Shown here: positions 28,452 to 37,779 of the stretch, piece after piece
How positions within the stretch are numbered: the stretch's first letter is position 1
How the letters are laid out: the number at the start of each line of letters is the position of its first letter
From: Synechocystis salina LEGE 00031
GTDB lineage: Bacteria; Cyanobacteriota; Cyanobacteriia; Cyanobacteriales; Microcystaceae
Direction: 5' to 3'
NCBI RefSeq assembly: GCF_015207985.1
Contig: NZ_JADEVV010000007.1
Coordinates: forward strand, 40,537-104,536
DNA length: 64,000 bases
The notes under the pieces: model-generated
What the model saw: only the letters and a program-made list of their open reading frames with translations
Told to the model about the DNA's origin: nothing
Databases searched by the model: none
Made by a program: the position numbers and the translations under genes

Positions 28452-29405
28452 ATGACAATTGATAACATCCGTCTTAGAAACGAATTTATTAACACCGAAG
28501 TTATTACCCGCAGTAGTGGCAAAAAACTTGGGGTAGTCAAAGAAGTGCTAGTCGATGTCGATCAGCGAGAAATTGTCGCCCTGGGGCTGCGGGACAACTT
28601 TTTATCCCTGACGGGCATGCCCCAATATCTCTATTTGAACAGCATTGTCCAAACCGGGGACGTGGTCTTGGTGGAAAACGATGACGTTTTTGAACTGGTG
28701 GAAGTTGATCTCTATTCCCCCCTGGTCAATAGCGAAGTGGTGACCGAAACGGGGGAACCTCTGGGTCGGGTAAGGGATTTTCAGTTTGACCTCGCCACGG
28801 GGAAAGTTTCCTCCATTATCATCGCTTCCCTGGGTCTGCCCCAAATCCCTGAACAACTAATCAGCACCTACGAGCTTTCCATTGACGAAGTGGTAAGTAG
28901 TGGTCCTAACCGTTTGATCGTTTTTGAAGGAGCAGAGGAAAGATTAAATCAACTCAGTGTAGGTTTGCTAGAACGGCTTGGTATTGGCCGACCCTCCTGG
29001 GAGCGCATGGAAGAAGATTTGTATTATCCTCCCACCACCCGTCCCGAAAACCAACTGGGCAGTGGCATTCCTGTGCGGCCACCGGTACAAGTCCGTCAAC
29101 CGGAACCCGTATTGGAAGAACGTTGGAACGAAGACGATTGGCAAGATAGTCGCCCTGCCCCTCCTCCCCGTCGGGAAGTGGCCCCCCTGCGCTATCCAGA
29201 GCCGGAATACGAAGATGACTATGAAGTGGACAACTGGGGAGAGGCGGTTCCTCGTTCCTCCGCTTCAGAACCGGACTATGGCTACGAAGATGAAGTGGCT
29301 GGCGATGTCTGGGACGACGATGAGGCCGCTGCCCCCTACAGTCCTCCCCGAGTGAATATTCCGGAAACCCGCCGGGAAAAAATGCCTGAATATTACGAAG
29401 AATAG
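28452..29405 (+). CDS. PRC-barrel domain protein with acidic/proline-rich tail
   Basis: A 317-residue protein with two PRC-barrel modules: residues about 5-80 (FINTEVITRSSGKKLGVVKEVLVD) and about 90-165 (LVNSEVVTETGEPLGRVRDFQFD). From about residue 200 it becomes a low-complexity tail of prolines, acidic residues, Trp and Tyr (for example PEPEYEDDYEVDNWGEA), probably disordered. PRC-barrels occur in photosynthetic reaction-centre H subunits and in RNA-processing proteins; the role here is unknown. The start is ATG at 28452. Confidence 0.85.
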   Translation: MTIDNIRLRNEFINTEVITRSSGKKLGVVKEVLVDVDQREIVALGLRDNFLSLTGMPQYLYLNSIVQTGDVVLVENDDVFELVEVDLYSPLVNSEVVTETGEPLGRVRDFQFDLATGKVSSIIIASLGLPQIPEQLISTYELSIDEVVSSGPNRLIVFEGAEERLNQLSVGLLERLGIGRPSWERMEEDLYYPPTTRPENQLGSGIPVRPPVQVRQPEPVLEERWNEDDWQDSRPAPPPRREVAPLRYPEPEYEDDYEVDNWGEAVPRSSASEPDYGYEDEVAGDVWDDDEAAAPYSPPRVNIPETRREKMPEYYEE

Positions 29406-29455
29406 TCTCTGATTTAACTAGTTTTGCACCTTTGTTCGGTCATTCGTATTGTAAG

Positions 29456-29678
29456 TAACGTGAGTTCGGGATAAGAAAGATGACTGACAATAGGCTACAA
29501 GCTCTATAGATCAATACATTCGGGAATGACATCAGACTCGTGATTTGTGTTTTTGCATCCTCACAAGTGATTTTTTTGAGGTCCTGAAGCCCCAAATTCT
29601 CCAGTGTAGCTGGCGAAAAAACCTCCATTGCAGTCAGAGCAATACTTCTAAGGATCGGCTTAACGCGAACTCACGTTA
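29456..29678. mobile_element. Small inverted-repeat element (MITE or IS relic)
   Basis: A perfect 13-bp terminal inverted repeat, TAACGTGAGTTCG at 29456-29468 and its complement at 29666-29678, bounds 223 bases. Similarity continues inward with mismatches to a shared TAAG. Inside and slightly beyond, a minus-strand frame of 62 residues (29440-29628) could be the tail of a transposase, but I do not recognise it. I see no clear target-site duplication. It fills most of the 311-base gap 29406-29716. Confidence 0.55.
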
Positions 29679-29716
29679 AATATTAACCCCAGTGTCTTTG
29701 CGCTCGAACGACTACA

Positions 29717-30652
29717 TTGACTCTCACCTTCTGGAAGCGTTTTCAATCCTCCGCCTCTAACCCTTTAATTTCGCCCTGTGACCCTACCGAGCTCGATATC
29801 CTTGCCCGGACAACCCTTCTTTCTCCCTGGCAGTTCTACCGCTACGTCTGCAACATTTGCCAGCAAAATGGGTATGAGCGTTTGTATTTCGGTCATTTGC
29901 CTTCTATTTTCTGTGATTATTTGCCAGAACCACTGCTTCTTGCCTTTTTTGATCGCTTAGCACAGAGTGTAGGGAGATCAGCGCAGCCCTTCCCAAAAAC
30001 AACTCTCTACCTTCAGAGTCTGCAAGGTACTCTGGAACTTCGCATCAGCCATGCTGGAAGTGGAATGATCGGACAGGTAGTTAGGCTTGATATAACATAC
30101 GGGGAGAAGACGCATTCCTGGGCATTTAAAGCCTTTTTCGAGCCGGATTTCGTCTGGCAACATGGCGTTTGGTCGGAGATACCAGTAGGAATATATTTGC
30201 AATCCCAGCATGTCACCCGTGACGTAGCGCAGTTCCATGCCGCTGGACTCACCTGGATGCTGTGTGAATGGATCGAACCGGACGATTGTCCTAAAACTCG
30301 CCCTGGACGCTCCTATGATAGTCTAGCTCAACAGCAGCAACTCACACCCCTTAATCCTCTCAACTACGCCAACTACAGTCGTCATGGCATTCGCCTTGAT
30401 CTCGGTGGCATTCAGCGGATCTACTGGGGACGAAGAATTCGCGATTTTGCTTACACGCTGGTTTTTTATCACAGGCGAGTCCATCGGGAAGGATGGCACT
30501 TTCTCAGTCCCTATCTCAATTGTTGGACTCTCCGCTACCTTCTGGCAAGGGTTAAATGGTTGCTGTTTCTAAGAGAACCAACGTGCGCATTTGAACAAAA
30601 AATTACAGTTTCGGACGAAAAGCCTTCAAGACAAGGGTCTCAAGAATCTTGA
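29717..30652 (+). CDS. Orphan protein with kinase-fold motifs, probable pseudokinase
   Basis: A 311-residue protein I cannot place in a named family. It has motifs in protein-kinase order: a glycine loop GSGMIGQV (Gly114, Gly116, Gly119, Val121), WAFK with Lys138 at the expected distance, a hinge-like CEWIEP (183-188), PLNPLN (211-216) where a kinase would have DxxxxN, and LDLGG with Asp228 as a DFG equivalent 12 residues after Asn216. The catalytic Asp position is Pro211, so activity is doubtful. The only start is TTG 29717, 39 bases from the inverted-repeat element; an in-frame stop at 29684 blocks extension. It may be truncated or laterally acquired. Confidence 0.6.
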   Translation: MTLTFWKRFQSSASNPLISPCDPTELDILARTTLLSPWQFYRYVCNICQQNGYERLYFGHLPSIFCDYLPEPLLLAFFDRLAQSVGRSAQPFPKTTLYLQSLQGTLELRISHAGSGMIGQVVRLDITYGEKTHSWAFKAFFEPDFVWQHGVWSEIPVGIYLQSQHVTRDVAQFHAAGLTWMLCEWIEPDDCPKTRPGRSYDSLAQQQQLTPLNPLNYANYSRHGIRLDLGGIQRIYWGRRIRDFAYTLVFYHRRVHREGWHFLSPYLNCWTLRYLLARVKWLLFLREPTCAFEQKITVSDEKPSRQGSQES

Positions 30653-30695
30653 GGTGGAGCATGGCTTAGTATTAGCAACGGAAAAATTTTGGAAG

Positions 30696-33071
30696 TTAAG
30701 GGCGGCGTAGAGGGGCGAAACTGGGGTCGATGATTTTCACCCCAATGCCGGGAAATTTGATGGCCAAATTAGCCTTGTGGCCCTTGCCTAAAATGTGGGT
30801 TACAGTGCCTTCGCCAAAATTGTTATGCATGACCTGATCGCCAACGTTCCAGATCAGTTCTTTGGCCGGTTTGGCGGACTGGGAACTGGCTGGTTTCCGG
30901 GCCTGTTTTTGGGCAATGGAAGGGCCCTTGGGATCGGCGGCGGGGACATGGCGACTATTTTTTCGACCCGTTGAGCCATCGGCCAGTAAATCCGGAGGTA
31001 ATTCCTGGAGGAATTGAGAGGGAATTTTTGTTTCCAAAGAACCCCAAACGTAACGCATGCGGGCATGGGTTAAAAAGAGATTTTCTTGGGCCCGGGTAAT
31101 GCCCACGTAGCATAGACGACGTTCCTCCTCCAGATCCAAAGGATCGTTTAAGCTGCGGGCGTGGGGACAGGTGCCCTGCTCCAACCCCACCAAAAAGACC
31201 ACTGGAAATTCTAAGCCCTTGGCAGAATGGAGCGTCATGAGGGAAACTTCATCCCCGGATTCCTCCAAGTTATCGAGGTCGGAGGTGAGGGATGCCGAAG
31301 CCAAAAACTCCACTAGGCTAGGATCTTCACTTTCCGCTTCAAACTGTCGCACGGCATTGTCCAATTCCCCCAGGTTGGCTAGACGATTATCCGCTTCTTC
31401 TGTGCTTTTTTGCCTGAGATCTTCCACATAGTTGGATTTTTCTAATACCAAATTGAGGGCTTCCGACGCCGAAAGGTCACCAATCTGGCTTTGGATCTCC
31501 TGGAGCATGCGGGCAAATTGCAGCGTTTTCTTGGCCGATCGCCCGGCTAGGGTATTCACAGAAGTTTCATCGGTGATAATTTCCCACAGGGGAATGTCCA
31601 ATTCTTTGGAGGCATTGACGAAACCCTCAATGGTGGACTTACCAATGCCCCGTCGGGGAGTATTGATAATCCGTAACAAGCTGACCGTATCCGCCGGATT
31701 CACCAATACCCGGAGGTAAGCAATAGCATCTTTGATTTCCTGGCGATCATAAAAGCGAAAACCACCGACAATGTTGTAGCGAATATTGTTATTTAATAAC
31801 TGCTCTTCAAAGGCCCGGGATTGGGCATTGGTGCGATACAAAATGGCAAAGCTGCCAAAGTTCAGTTCGGGATTATTTTTCTTTAAAGTTAGGATTTTAT
31901 TAATTACGAAACGGGACTCATCCCGTTCATCATCGGCTTGGTAAAGGATAATATCATCCCCGCCGCTGCGGGTAGCCTTTAGCACCTTATCAATGCGTTG
32001 GCTATTATGTTCAATTAAATGGTTAGCCGCCTGGAGAATATTTTCCCGGGAACGGTAATTCTCCTCTAGCTTGACCATGGTGCTCGTTTGTTCATCCACC
32101 AGGCGATCGCCAAAATCATCCTGAAAATTGAGCAGAATGGTAAAGTCTGCCATGCGGAAACTGTAAATGGATTGGTCCGCATCCCCCACGACAAAAGTGG
32201 AGCGTCCCCGCCAATCCCACTCCGACCGTCGTTCTTCCCCATTGGTGCTCAGCAAGCGAATTAAATCATACTGAATGCGATTAGTGTCTTGGTATTCGTC
32301 CACCAAAATATGATTAAACTTGCGATGCCAGTAGCCCAAAACTGATTCATTTTGTTGAAATAAACGGGTGGGAATGAGAATTAAATCATCAAAATCTAGG
32401 GCATTATTGGCCGCCAATTGGTTTTGGTAAGCTTGGTAAACTTCCGCAATCACTCTGCCTTTATAGCTGCGATTTTCCCGCAGATAAATTTCCGGTGATT
32501 GCCCGAGGTTTTTAGCATTACTGACCTGATAGCGAATACTTTTAGGATTGAACTGTTTTTCATCTAGATCCATATCCTTAGTGACAATGGTCTTAAATAA
32601 ACTTTGCACGTCACTTTCATCGAAAATGGAAAATTGTTTTGTCCAACGGCGGCCACTGGTGTCCTGATATTTATCAATTTCGTAGCGGAGAATACGAGAA
32701 CATAGACTGTGGAAAGTGCCAATCCAGAGGGGTTTCGTAACTGTTTTGTACACCCTGGAAAGCAACTGTTTTTGTTCATATTCCCCCAACAATTCCCAGC
32801 GTTGATTAAATTCCTGCTGGGCCCAGGTTTGGGCAAAGATCTTTTCCAACCGTTCCTTCATTTCCTTGGCGGCTTTATTGGTGAAGGTGACCGCCAAAAT
32901 ATTTTCCGGATTGATACGATGTTGACGAATGAGGTGGGCAATGCGGTAGGTTAGTGCTCTGGTTTTCCCCGAGCCGGCCCCGGCCACTACTAGGAGGGGA
33001 CCACAAAAATGCTCCACCGCCCGTCTTTGGGAGGGATTAAGATGGGCAAGGTAGTCGGGGACAACAGTCAT
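30696..33071 (-). CDS. pcrA: UvrD/PcrA-type ATP-dependent DNA helicase
   Basis: A 791-residue superfamily 1A 3'-5' helicase for repair and fork maintenance. It begins LAHLNPSQRRAVEHF (Q motif), then Walker A VAGAGSGKTRALTYR, FTNKAAKEM (Ia), VDEYQDTN (II), VGDADQSIYSFRMAD (III), LEENYRSRENIL (IV), TLHSAKGLEFPVVFLVG (V) and YVGITRAQENLFLTHA (VI). The C-terminal tail has the PcrA-type fold (GDQVMHNNFGEGTV). ATG 33071 is preferred over a TTG at 33095. Symbol choice between pcrA, uvrD and rep is by the C-terminal domain. Confidence 0.94.
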   Translation of the reverse strand: MTVVPDYLAHLNPSQRRAVEHFCGPLLVVAGAGSGKTRALTYRIAHLIRQHRINPENILAVTFTNKAAKEMKERLEKIFAQTWAQQEFNQRWELLGEYEQKQLLSRVYKTVTKPLWIGTFHSLCSRILRYEIDKYQDTSGRRWTKQFSIFDESDVQSLFKTIVTKDMDLDEKQFNPKSIRYQVSNAKNLGQSPEIYLRENRSYKGRVIAEVYQAYQNQLAANNALDFDDLILIPTRLFQQNESVLGYWHRKFNHILVDEYQDTNRIQYDLIRLLSTNGEERRSEWDWRGRSTFVVGDADQSIYSFRMADFTILLNFQDDFGDRLVDEQTSTMVKLEENYRSRENILQAANHLIEHNSQRIDKVLKATRSGGDDIILYQADDERDESRFVINKILTLKKNNPELNFGSFAILYRTNAQSRAFEEQLLNNNIRYNIVGGFRFYDRQEIKDAIAYLRVLVNPADTVSLLRIINTPRRGIGKSTIEGFVNASKELDIPLWEIITDETSVNTLAGRSAKKTLQFARMLQEIQSQIGDLSASEALNLVLEKSNYVEDLRQKSTEEADNRLANLGELDNAVRQFEAESEDPSLVEFLASASLTSDLDNLEESGDEVSLMTLHSAKGLEFPVVFLVGLEQGTCPHARSLNDPLDLEEERRLCYVGITRAQENLFLTHARMRYVWGSLETKIPSQFLQELPPDLLADGSTGRKNSRHVPAADPKGPSIAQKQARKPASSQSAKPAKELIWNVGDQVMHNNFGEGTVTHILGKGHKANLAIKFPGIGVKIIDPSFAPLRRP

Positions 33072-33217
33072 GGGCACACTAAGCTCAAGGTTCAATCAAC
33101 AATTAAGTTTAGCAATCAACCAAGGGAAATTATTTTTTGCTGTCGTCCTTTTCTATTTCCACTGCCTGTTGTTGATAGGTCTACGCCACAATCTGCCAAT
33201 CTGAACTAACATCGCCC

Positions 33218-33739
33218 CTAGCTATCGGATTCCGCTTCAAAGCTATCGGAACTGAGGCGAGCCTGTTTAATCAAGGCTTCGGGGCTAACATTGTCGAGAA
33301 AATTGCGAAAAGCTTGTCTTTCCTCTTCGTCCGCATCCCGATCCACCGGAATGGAAGCGTCGGCTAATACTTCTTCCATCACCCAAATGGGACTATCCAT
33401 CCGCAAGGCAAGGGAAATGGCATCACTGGGGCGGCAGTCAATTTCTCTGATTTGATCCCCCTGCACACAGCAGAGTACGGCGTAAAAGGTGTTGTCCTGC
33501 AGGGAATGAATGATAATTTTTTTAAGGTCCACATCCCAGGTGGTGAGGAGATTAACCATCAGGTCATGGGTGAGGGGGCGACTAGGTTTTTGATTTTCTA
33601 AGGCTCCGATAATCGAACGGGCCTGGTCTTGGCTAATGTAAATAGGTAATGCCCGCCGTTCAGATCCATCCTTGAGCAATACGATGGGACTGCGACTTAC
33701 CGCATCGAGGGCAATGCCAGCTACTCTCATCTCAATCAT
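33218..33739 (-). CDS. Bifunctional nuclease (BFN/DUF151) family protein
   Basis: A 173-residue protein of the BFN/DUF151 family. The domain occupies residues 1-135: MRVAGIALDAVSRSPIVLLKD, RALPIYISQDQARSI, THDLMVNLL and REIDCRPSDAISLALRMDSPIWV. The C-terminal 35 residues are acidic and serine-rich. Plant relatives are reported to have RNase and DNase activity; the cyanobacterial role is not settled. The start is ATG at 33739. Confidence 0.88.
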   Translation of the reverse strand: MIEMRVAGIALDAVSRSPIVLLKDGSERRALPIYISQDQARSIIGALENQKPSRPLTHDLMVNLLTTWDVDLKKIIIHSLQDNTFYAVLCCVQGDQIREIDCRPSDAISLALRMDSPIWVMEEVLADASIPVDRDADEEERQAFRNFLDNVSPEALIKQARLSSDSFEAESDS

Positions 33740-33913
33740 TGGGTAGATCCTCTGGGGAACATTGACAGCACAATGCAGGATTTTATTTTAACCCACTCCC
33801 TCTCCCGCCTGGGCAATGGCATTGATAGTAGGTTGGTCAGCGTGGGCAGTTCCTCCTAAGATGGGAAAGATTGGCAATGGCATATTACTGCTGGTGGTGG
33901 GAGGCGTACATTA

Positions 33914-34837
33914 ATGAAAATTATTTTGACTGGGGTGACGGGCTTTGTGGGGCGTTCTTTGGTGCCCCTGCTACACCAACAGGGCCATGAGCTAACTTTG
34001 TTGGTGCGTAGTGTGCCCAAGGCCCAACGGTTATTTCCCCCCAGCAGTTTTCCCCAGTTAAAGGCGATCGCCTATGAAGCAACGGAGAGTGGTCCCTGGC
34101 AGGAACAGGTCAATGGCCAGGATGCGGTGATTAATCTGGCGGGGGAACCCATTTCGGAACGGTGGACGGAAGCTTACAAAACCGCAATTTTTGATAGTCG
34201 GAAACTAGGTACGGAAAAGTTGGTGGAGGCGATCGCCAAAGCAGAACGGAGGCCCCAGGTAATGATTTCTGGGTCAGCCATTGGCTACTACGGCACTAGC
34301 GAAACAGAGACTTTTACGGAAAGGAGTCCAGCGGGGGATGATTTTCTGGCCGAAGTTTGTCAGGCGTGGGAAAATGCCGCCCACTCAGTAGAGTCATTGG
34401 GGGTTAGGTTGGTGATCTTGCGCATTGGTATTGTACTGGGGGCCGATGGCGGTGCGTTGGGCAAAATGTTGCCACCGTTTAAATTATTTGCAGGGGGACC
34501 TCTGGGCAGTGGAGAACAATGGTTTTCCTGGATTGATCGCCGGGATTTGGTTGCTCTGATTGACAAGGCCTTAACTGACCCATCACTGCGGGGCACCTTT
34601 AACGCCACAGCGCCCAATCCGGTCAAGATGAAGGAATTTTGCCATACCCTGGGGAAAGTGTTAGCCCGTCCTTCCTGGTTGCCGGTGCCGGATATTGCTT
34701 TGGAATTACTCCTAGGAGAAGCGGCCAAGTTGGTGCTGGAAGGACAAAAGGTTTTACCAGAGGCGATCGCCAAAACAGATTTTCAATTCCAAGCGCCAGA
34801 CCTAGAAACCAGTCTGCGGCAAATTTTGGCAAGTTAA
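33914..34837 (+). CDS. TIGR01777 family (SulA/YfcH-like) NAD-dependent epimerase
   Basis: A 307-residue short-chain dehydrogenase of the extended type. The nucleotide-binding motif is [11 protein letters not shown] at residues 5-15. The family pattern follows: [48 protein letters not shown] with active-site Tyr, and a C-terminal DUF1731-like domain ending in [11 protein letters not shown]. Members have been proposed to act in cell division or chloroplast development, with unknown substrate. The start is ATG at 33914. Confidence 0.9.
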   Translation: MKIILTGVTGFVGRSLVPLLHQQGHELTLLVRSVPKAQRLFPPSSFPQLKAIAYEATESGPWQEQVNGQDAVINLAGEPISERWTEAYKTAIFDSRKLGTEKLVEAIAKAERRPQVMISGSAIGYYGTSETETFTERSPAGDDFLAEVCQAWENAAHSVESLGVRLVILRIGIVLGADGGALGKMLPPFKLFAGGPLGSGEQWFSWIDRRDLVALIDKALTDPSLRGTFNATAPNPVKMKEFCHTLGKVLARPSWLPVPDIALELLLGEAAKLVLEGQKVLPEAIAKTDFQFQAPDLETSLRQILAS

Positions 34838-34914
34838 TATCCATATCTATCAGCAGGGATAAGCCTAATTAAGGTGCTAGGATGCTCTGATGCCCATTGA
34901 TTTCGGTTTCCGCT

Positions 34915-36141
34915 GTGGCCCAGGTAATTGTCGAAAACCTCTACAAAAGTTTCCCTCCCCAAGGCAAAAATCAGGCTAAGGAAGGGGCTCCGGTAAATGT
35001 GCTCAAGGCCATTAACCTAGAAATTGCCGATGGGGAATTTATGGTCCTGGTGGGGCCATCCGGTTGTGGCAAAAGTACTCTCCTGCGGTTAATTGCGGGC
35101 TTAGAAACTGTGACAGGGGGCCAAATTTACATTGGCGATCGCCGGGTCAATGATTTACCCCCCAAGGCCAGGGACATTGCCATGGTGTTCCAAAGCTATG
35201 CCCTCTATCCCCATCTGAGCGTTTACGACAACATTGCCTTTGGTTTGCGGCGCATGCCTGATCGGGAAAATAGTCAGACCGCGGATAAATTACCCCGCTG
35301 GGTAGGGGACAGTTTGCGGGGTATTACTAAGCCGTTGCCCAAGTCTTTGCATTATTTGTCAGCCCAGGAAAAGGTGTTGGCTCAACGGGTCAGCCAAGTG
35401 GCCCAACAATTGCAAATTGATCATTTGCTAGACCGTCTGCCCAAACAATTATCCGGTGGGCAAAAGCAACGGGTGGCCCTCGGTCGGGCGATCGCCAGGA
35501 ATCCTCAGGTCTTTTTGATGGATGAACCCCTGTCCAACCTGGATGCCAAATTGCGAGCGGAAACCCGCAGTCAGATTGTGCAAATTCAGCGGCAACTGGG
35601 CATCACCACCATTTACGTCACCCACGACCAAACCGAAGCTATGACCATGGGCGATCGGATAGCAGTGCTCAACCAAGGGGTAATCCAACAGATTGCGCCC
35701 CCTTTAACTTTGTACAATCAGCCCGCCAACCGTTTTGTGGGGGAATTTATCGGTTCTCCTCCCATGAACTTTTTTACCCTCAAAGTGGCATCGGCTACAG
35801 TGCTGCAACATCCCGCCTTTGCCCTAAATCTGCCGGCAAAATGGCACGAACTAGTGGCTCCCTACGTGGGTCGTTCCCTAATTTTGGGAGTAAGGCCAGA
35901 AAGTTTTGTCCTTAGCGCCGAAGGATCCGACGCTTTCCCTGTGAAAGTAAATTTGGTGGAAGCCCTCGGTAACGATACTTTTATCTATGCCCATTTAGTG
36001 ACGGAACCGGAGCTAACCCTACAGGCTCGCATTGCCCCTGATCATCTGCTCCAGGTGGGGGAACAACTCTGGTTGGCGATCAACCCTGAAAAAATTCATC
36101 TGTTTGACGCGAAAACTGAACAGGCGATCAATCAACGCTAG
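34915..36141 (+). CDS. ABC transporter ATPase, MalK/UgpC type
   Basis: A 408-residue ATPase for a sugar- or glycerol-phosphate-type importer. Walker A is GPSGCGKST, the Q-loop MVFQSYALYPH, the signature LSGGQKQRVALGRA and Walker B FLMDEPLSNLD. A C-terminal TOBE/MalK regulatory domain follows (FVGEFIGSPPMNF, ILGVRPESF). Between Q-loop and signature there is an unusual extra segment of about 40 residues (after RRMPDRE to about EKVLAQRV). I used GTG 34915, giving the family start MAQVIVENLYKSF; TTG 34897 is the longest frame. No permease is adjacent, so it may serve several importers. Confidence 0.92.
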   Translation: MAQVIVENLYKSFPPQGKNQAKEGAPVNVLKAINLEIADGEFMVLVGPSGCGKSTLLRLIAGLETVTGGQIYIGDRRVNDLPPKARDIAMVFQSYALYPHLSVYDNIAFGLRRMPDRENSQTADKLPRWVGDSLRGITKPLPKSLHYLSAQEKVLAQRVSQVAQQLQIDHLLDRLPKQLSGGQKQRVALGRAIARNPQVFLMDEPLSNLDAKLRAETRSQIVQIQRQLGITTIYVTHDQTEAMTMGDRIAVLNQGVIQQIAPPLTLYNQPANRFVGEFIGSPPMNFFTLKVASATVLQHPAFALNLPAKWHELVAPYVGRSLILGVRPESFVLSAEGSDAFPVKVNLVEALGNDTFIYAHLVTEPELTLQARIAPDHLLQVGEQLWLAINPEKIHLFDAKTEQAINQR

Positions 36142-36291
36142 GAAGATTAACGATTCTGAAAGTGGACTTGAAAAGGAAACAAAACGGACTATCAGCCAAA
36201 GCCAATTTTCCCACCATTCAGCCGAGGTTAATAAAAAAACAAGATAAACTGGGGCTGAGTCCGCCCAAACCTATCAGACCCTTACCAGCCA

Positions 36292-37779
36292 ATGGATCTG
36301 CTCTGCACCCGCCCCGGTTGTGCCCGTTTAAATTCTTTTCCTGACCTGGATAATCGCAACACCTTGCAAACAGTGCAACAAAGGTTTTGCACCAGTTGTC
36401 GGATGCCGCTGATTTTAGCCGGTAGATATTTGCCGGTGAAACTTTTAGGACAGGGTGGTTTTGGGGCCGCCTATCTTGCCCTGGACCGGTTTACCCCCAC
36501 CATGCGTTTTTGCGTGGTTAAGCAATTTCAACCGTCGGGGAATTTAAATCAAGAGCAATTGGATTTAGCTTTATCCCTGTTTGAACGGGAAGCGGTGGTG
36601 TTGGAAAAGTTGGGCAATCGCCATGATCAGATTCCCGATTTGTTTGCCTATTTTCCTCTGTTGGTGGACGATCCCCGCACTGGGAAACAGGATCAATTTT
36701 TTTATTTGGTGCAGGAATTTATTAACGGTCAGGATTTGGAAAAAACCGTTGAAAAACACGGTCCCATGGCGGAAGCAGAAGTGCTGTGGGTGCTGACGGA
36801 AATGCTCAAAATTCTTAGTTTCGTCCACGGCACCGGAGCGATCCACCGGGATATTAAGCCATCTAATTTAATGCGGGACCAAGAGGGCAAATTGTACCTG
36901 TTGGATTTTGGGGCAGTGAAGCAGGCAACCGCCGGGGTGGGGACAAGCAACGAAAGTTCCACGGGGATTTACTCCATGGGTTTTGCGCCGCCGGAACAAA
37001 TGGCTGGCAACCAGGTTTATCCCGCCACGGATTTATATGCTTTGGCTGTAACTTGTCTTTATCTGTTAACGGGCAAAACGGCCCAGGATTTGTATGACGC
37101 TTACCATAACCAATGGAATTGGCGATCGCCTGGTTTGCAGGTTAGTCAACCTTTGGCCGATGTAATTGATCGTTTGCTTTTACCCACCCCCAAGGACCGT
37201 TACGCCAGTGCCGAGGAGGTTTTGGCAGTTCTCAACGGCGGTAAGGGCAATCAGGGTAAATCTCCACCGGTGGCCGTAGCATCCACTCCCCAAGGTGCCA
37301 ATACCCAAATTCAACCAACCCCAGCAGGTTCTGCTCCAACTCCAGCCCCCCCCAAAACCCCGGGTAAAATTAGCCAAGCGGTGCAAAATTTGCCGGTTAT
37401 CAAAGTTCTGTTCCAAGGGGCTTTAACCGGTTCCGTCGTAGTTTTTTGGGGCATTATTGCTGTCACCCTCTTTCCCCAAACCAATATTAGTTTAGGTATT
37501 TTGGGCATGGTGGTGGCGGGAATAATTTTTGCCCAATTTAAGCGCTGGTTAGAAGTAACAGAAATGTTGAGCCTCAATACCCTAACCATTTTGGCTTTAT
37601 TAGCCGTGCCGGGTTTGAGCCGCTGGCCCGTGATCGTCGAATTGGCGGCCCAATTGGATTTTCCCGTCCTTGTCACGGTCATTATTGCCGCCATGGCCGG
37701 GGCGATCGCCGTTATGGCCACCATTGCTCTGTTTTTGCTAATTCTCAAATTGTTATTTGCGGTTTTAAGTAAGGTTTAA
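36292..37779 (+). CDS. spkF: Serine/threonine protein kinase SpkF
   Basis: A 495-residue eukaryotic-type kinase. A Cys-containing N-terminal segment (Cys5, Cys10, Cys33, Cys36) looks like a small zinc ribbon. The kinase domain then has LGQGGFGAAY (about 52-61), Lys77 in VVKQF, HRDIKPSN, DFGAVKQ and APPEQMAGNQVYPATDLYAL. A Pro/Thr-rich linker (about 325-365) leads to about three hydrophobic helices at the C-terminus. All catalytic residues are present. Identification as spkF is from gene order next to purC. Its stop overlaps the convergent HAD gene by four bases. Confidence 0.9.
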   Translation: MDLLCTRPGCARLNSFPDLDNRNTLQTVQQRFCTSCRMPLILAGRYLPVKLLGQGGFGAAYLALDRFTPTMRFCVVKQFQPSGNLNQEQLDLALSLFEREAVVLEKLGNRHDQIPDLFAYFPLLVDDPRTGKQDQFFYLVQEFINGQDLEKTVEKHGPMAEAEVLWVLTEMLKILSFVHGTGAIHRDIKPSNLMRDQEGKLYLLDFGAVKQATAGVGTSNESSTGIYSMGFAPPEQMAGNQVYPATDLYALAVTCLYLLTGKTAQDLYDAYHNQWNWRSPGLQVSQPLADVIDRLLLPTPKDRYASAEEVLAVLNGGKGNQGKSPPVAVASTPQGANTQIQPTPAGSAPTPAPPKTPGKISQAVQNLPVIKVLFQGALTGSVVVFWGIIAVTLFPQTNISLGILGMVVAGIIFAQFKRWLEVTEMLSLNTLTILALLAVPGLSRWPVIVELAAQLDFPVLVTVIIAAMAGAIAVMATIALFLLILKLLFAVLSKV

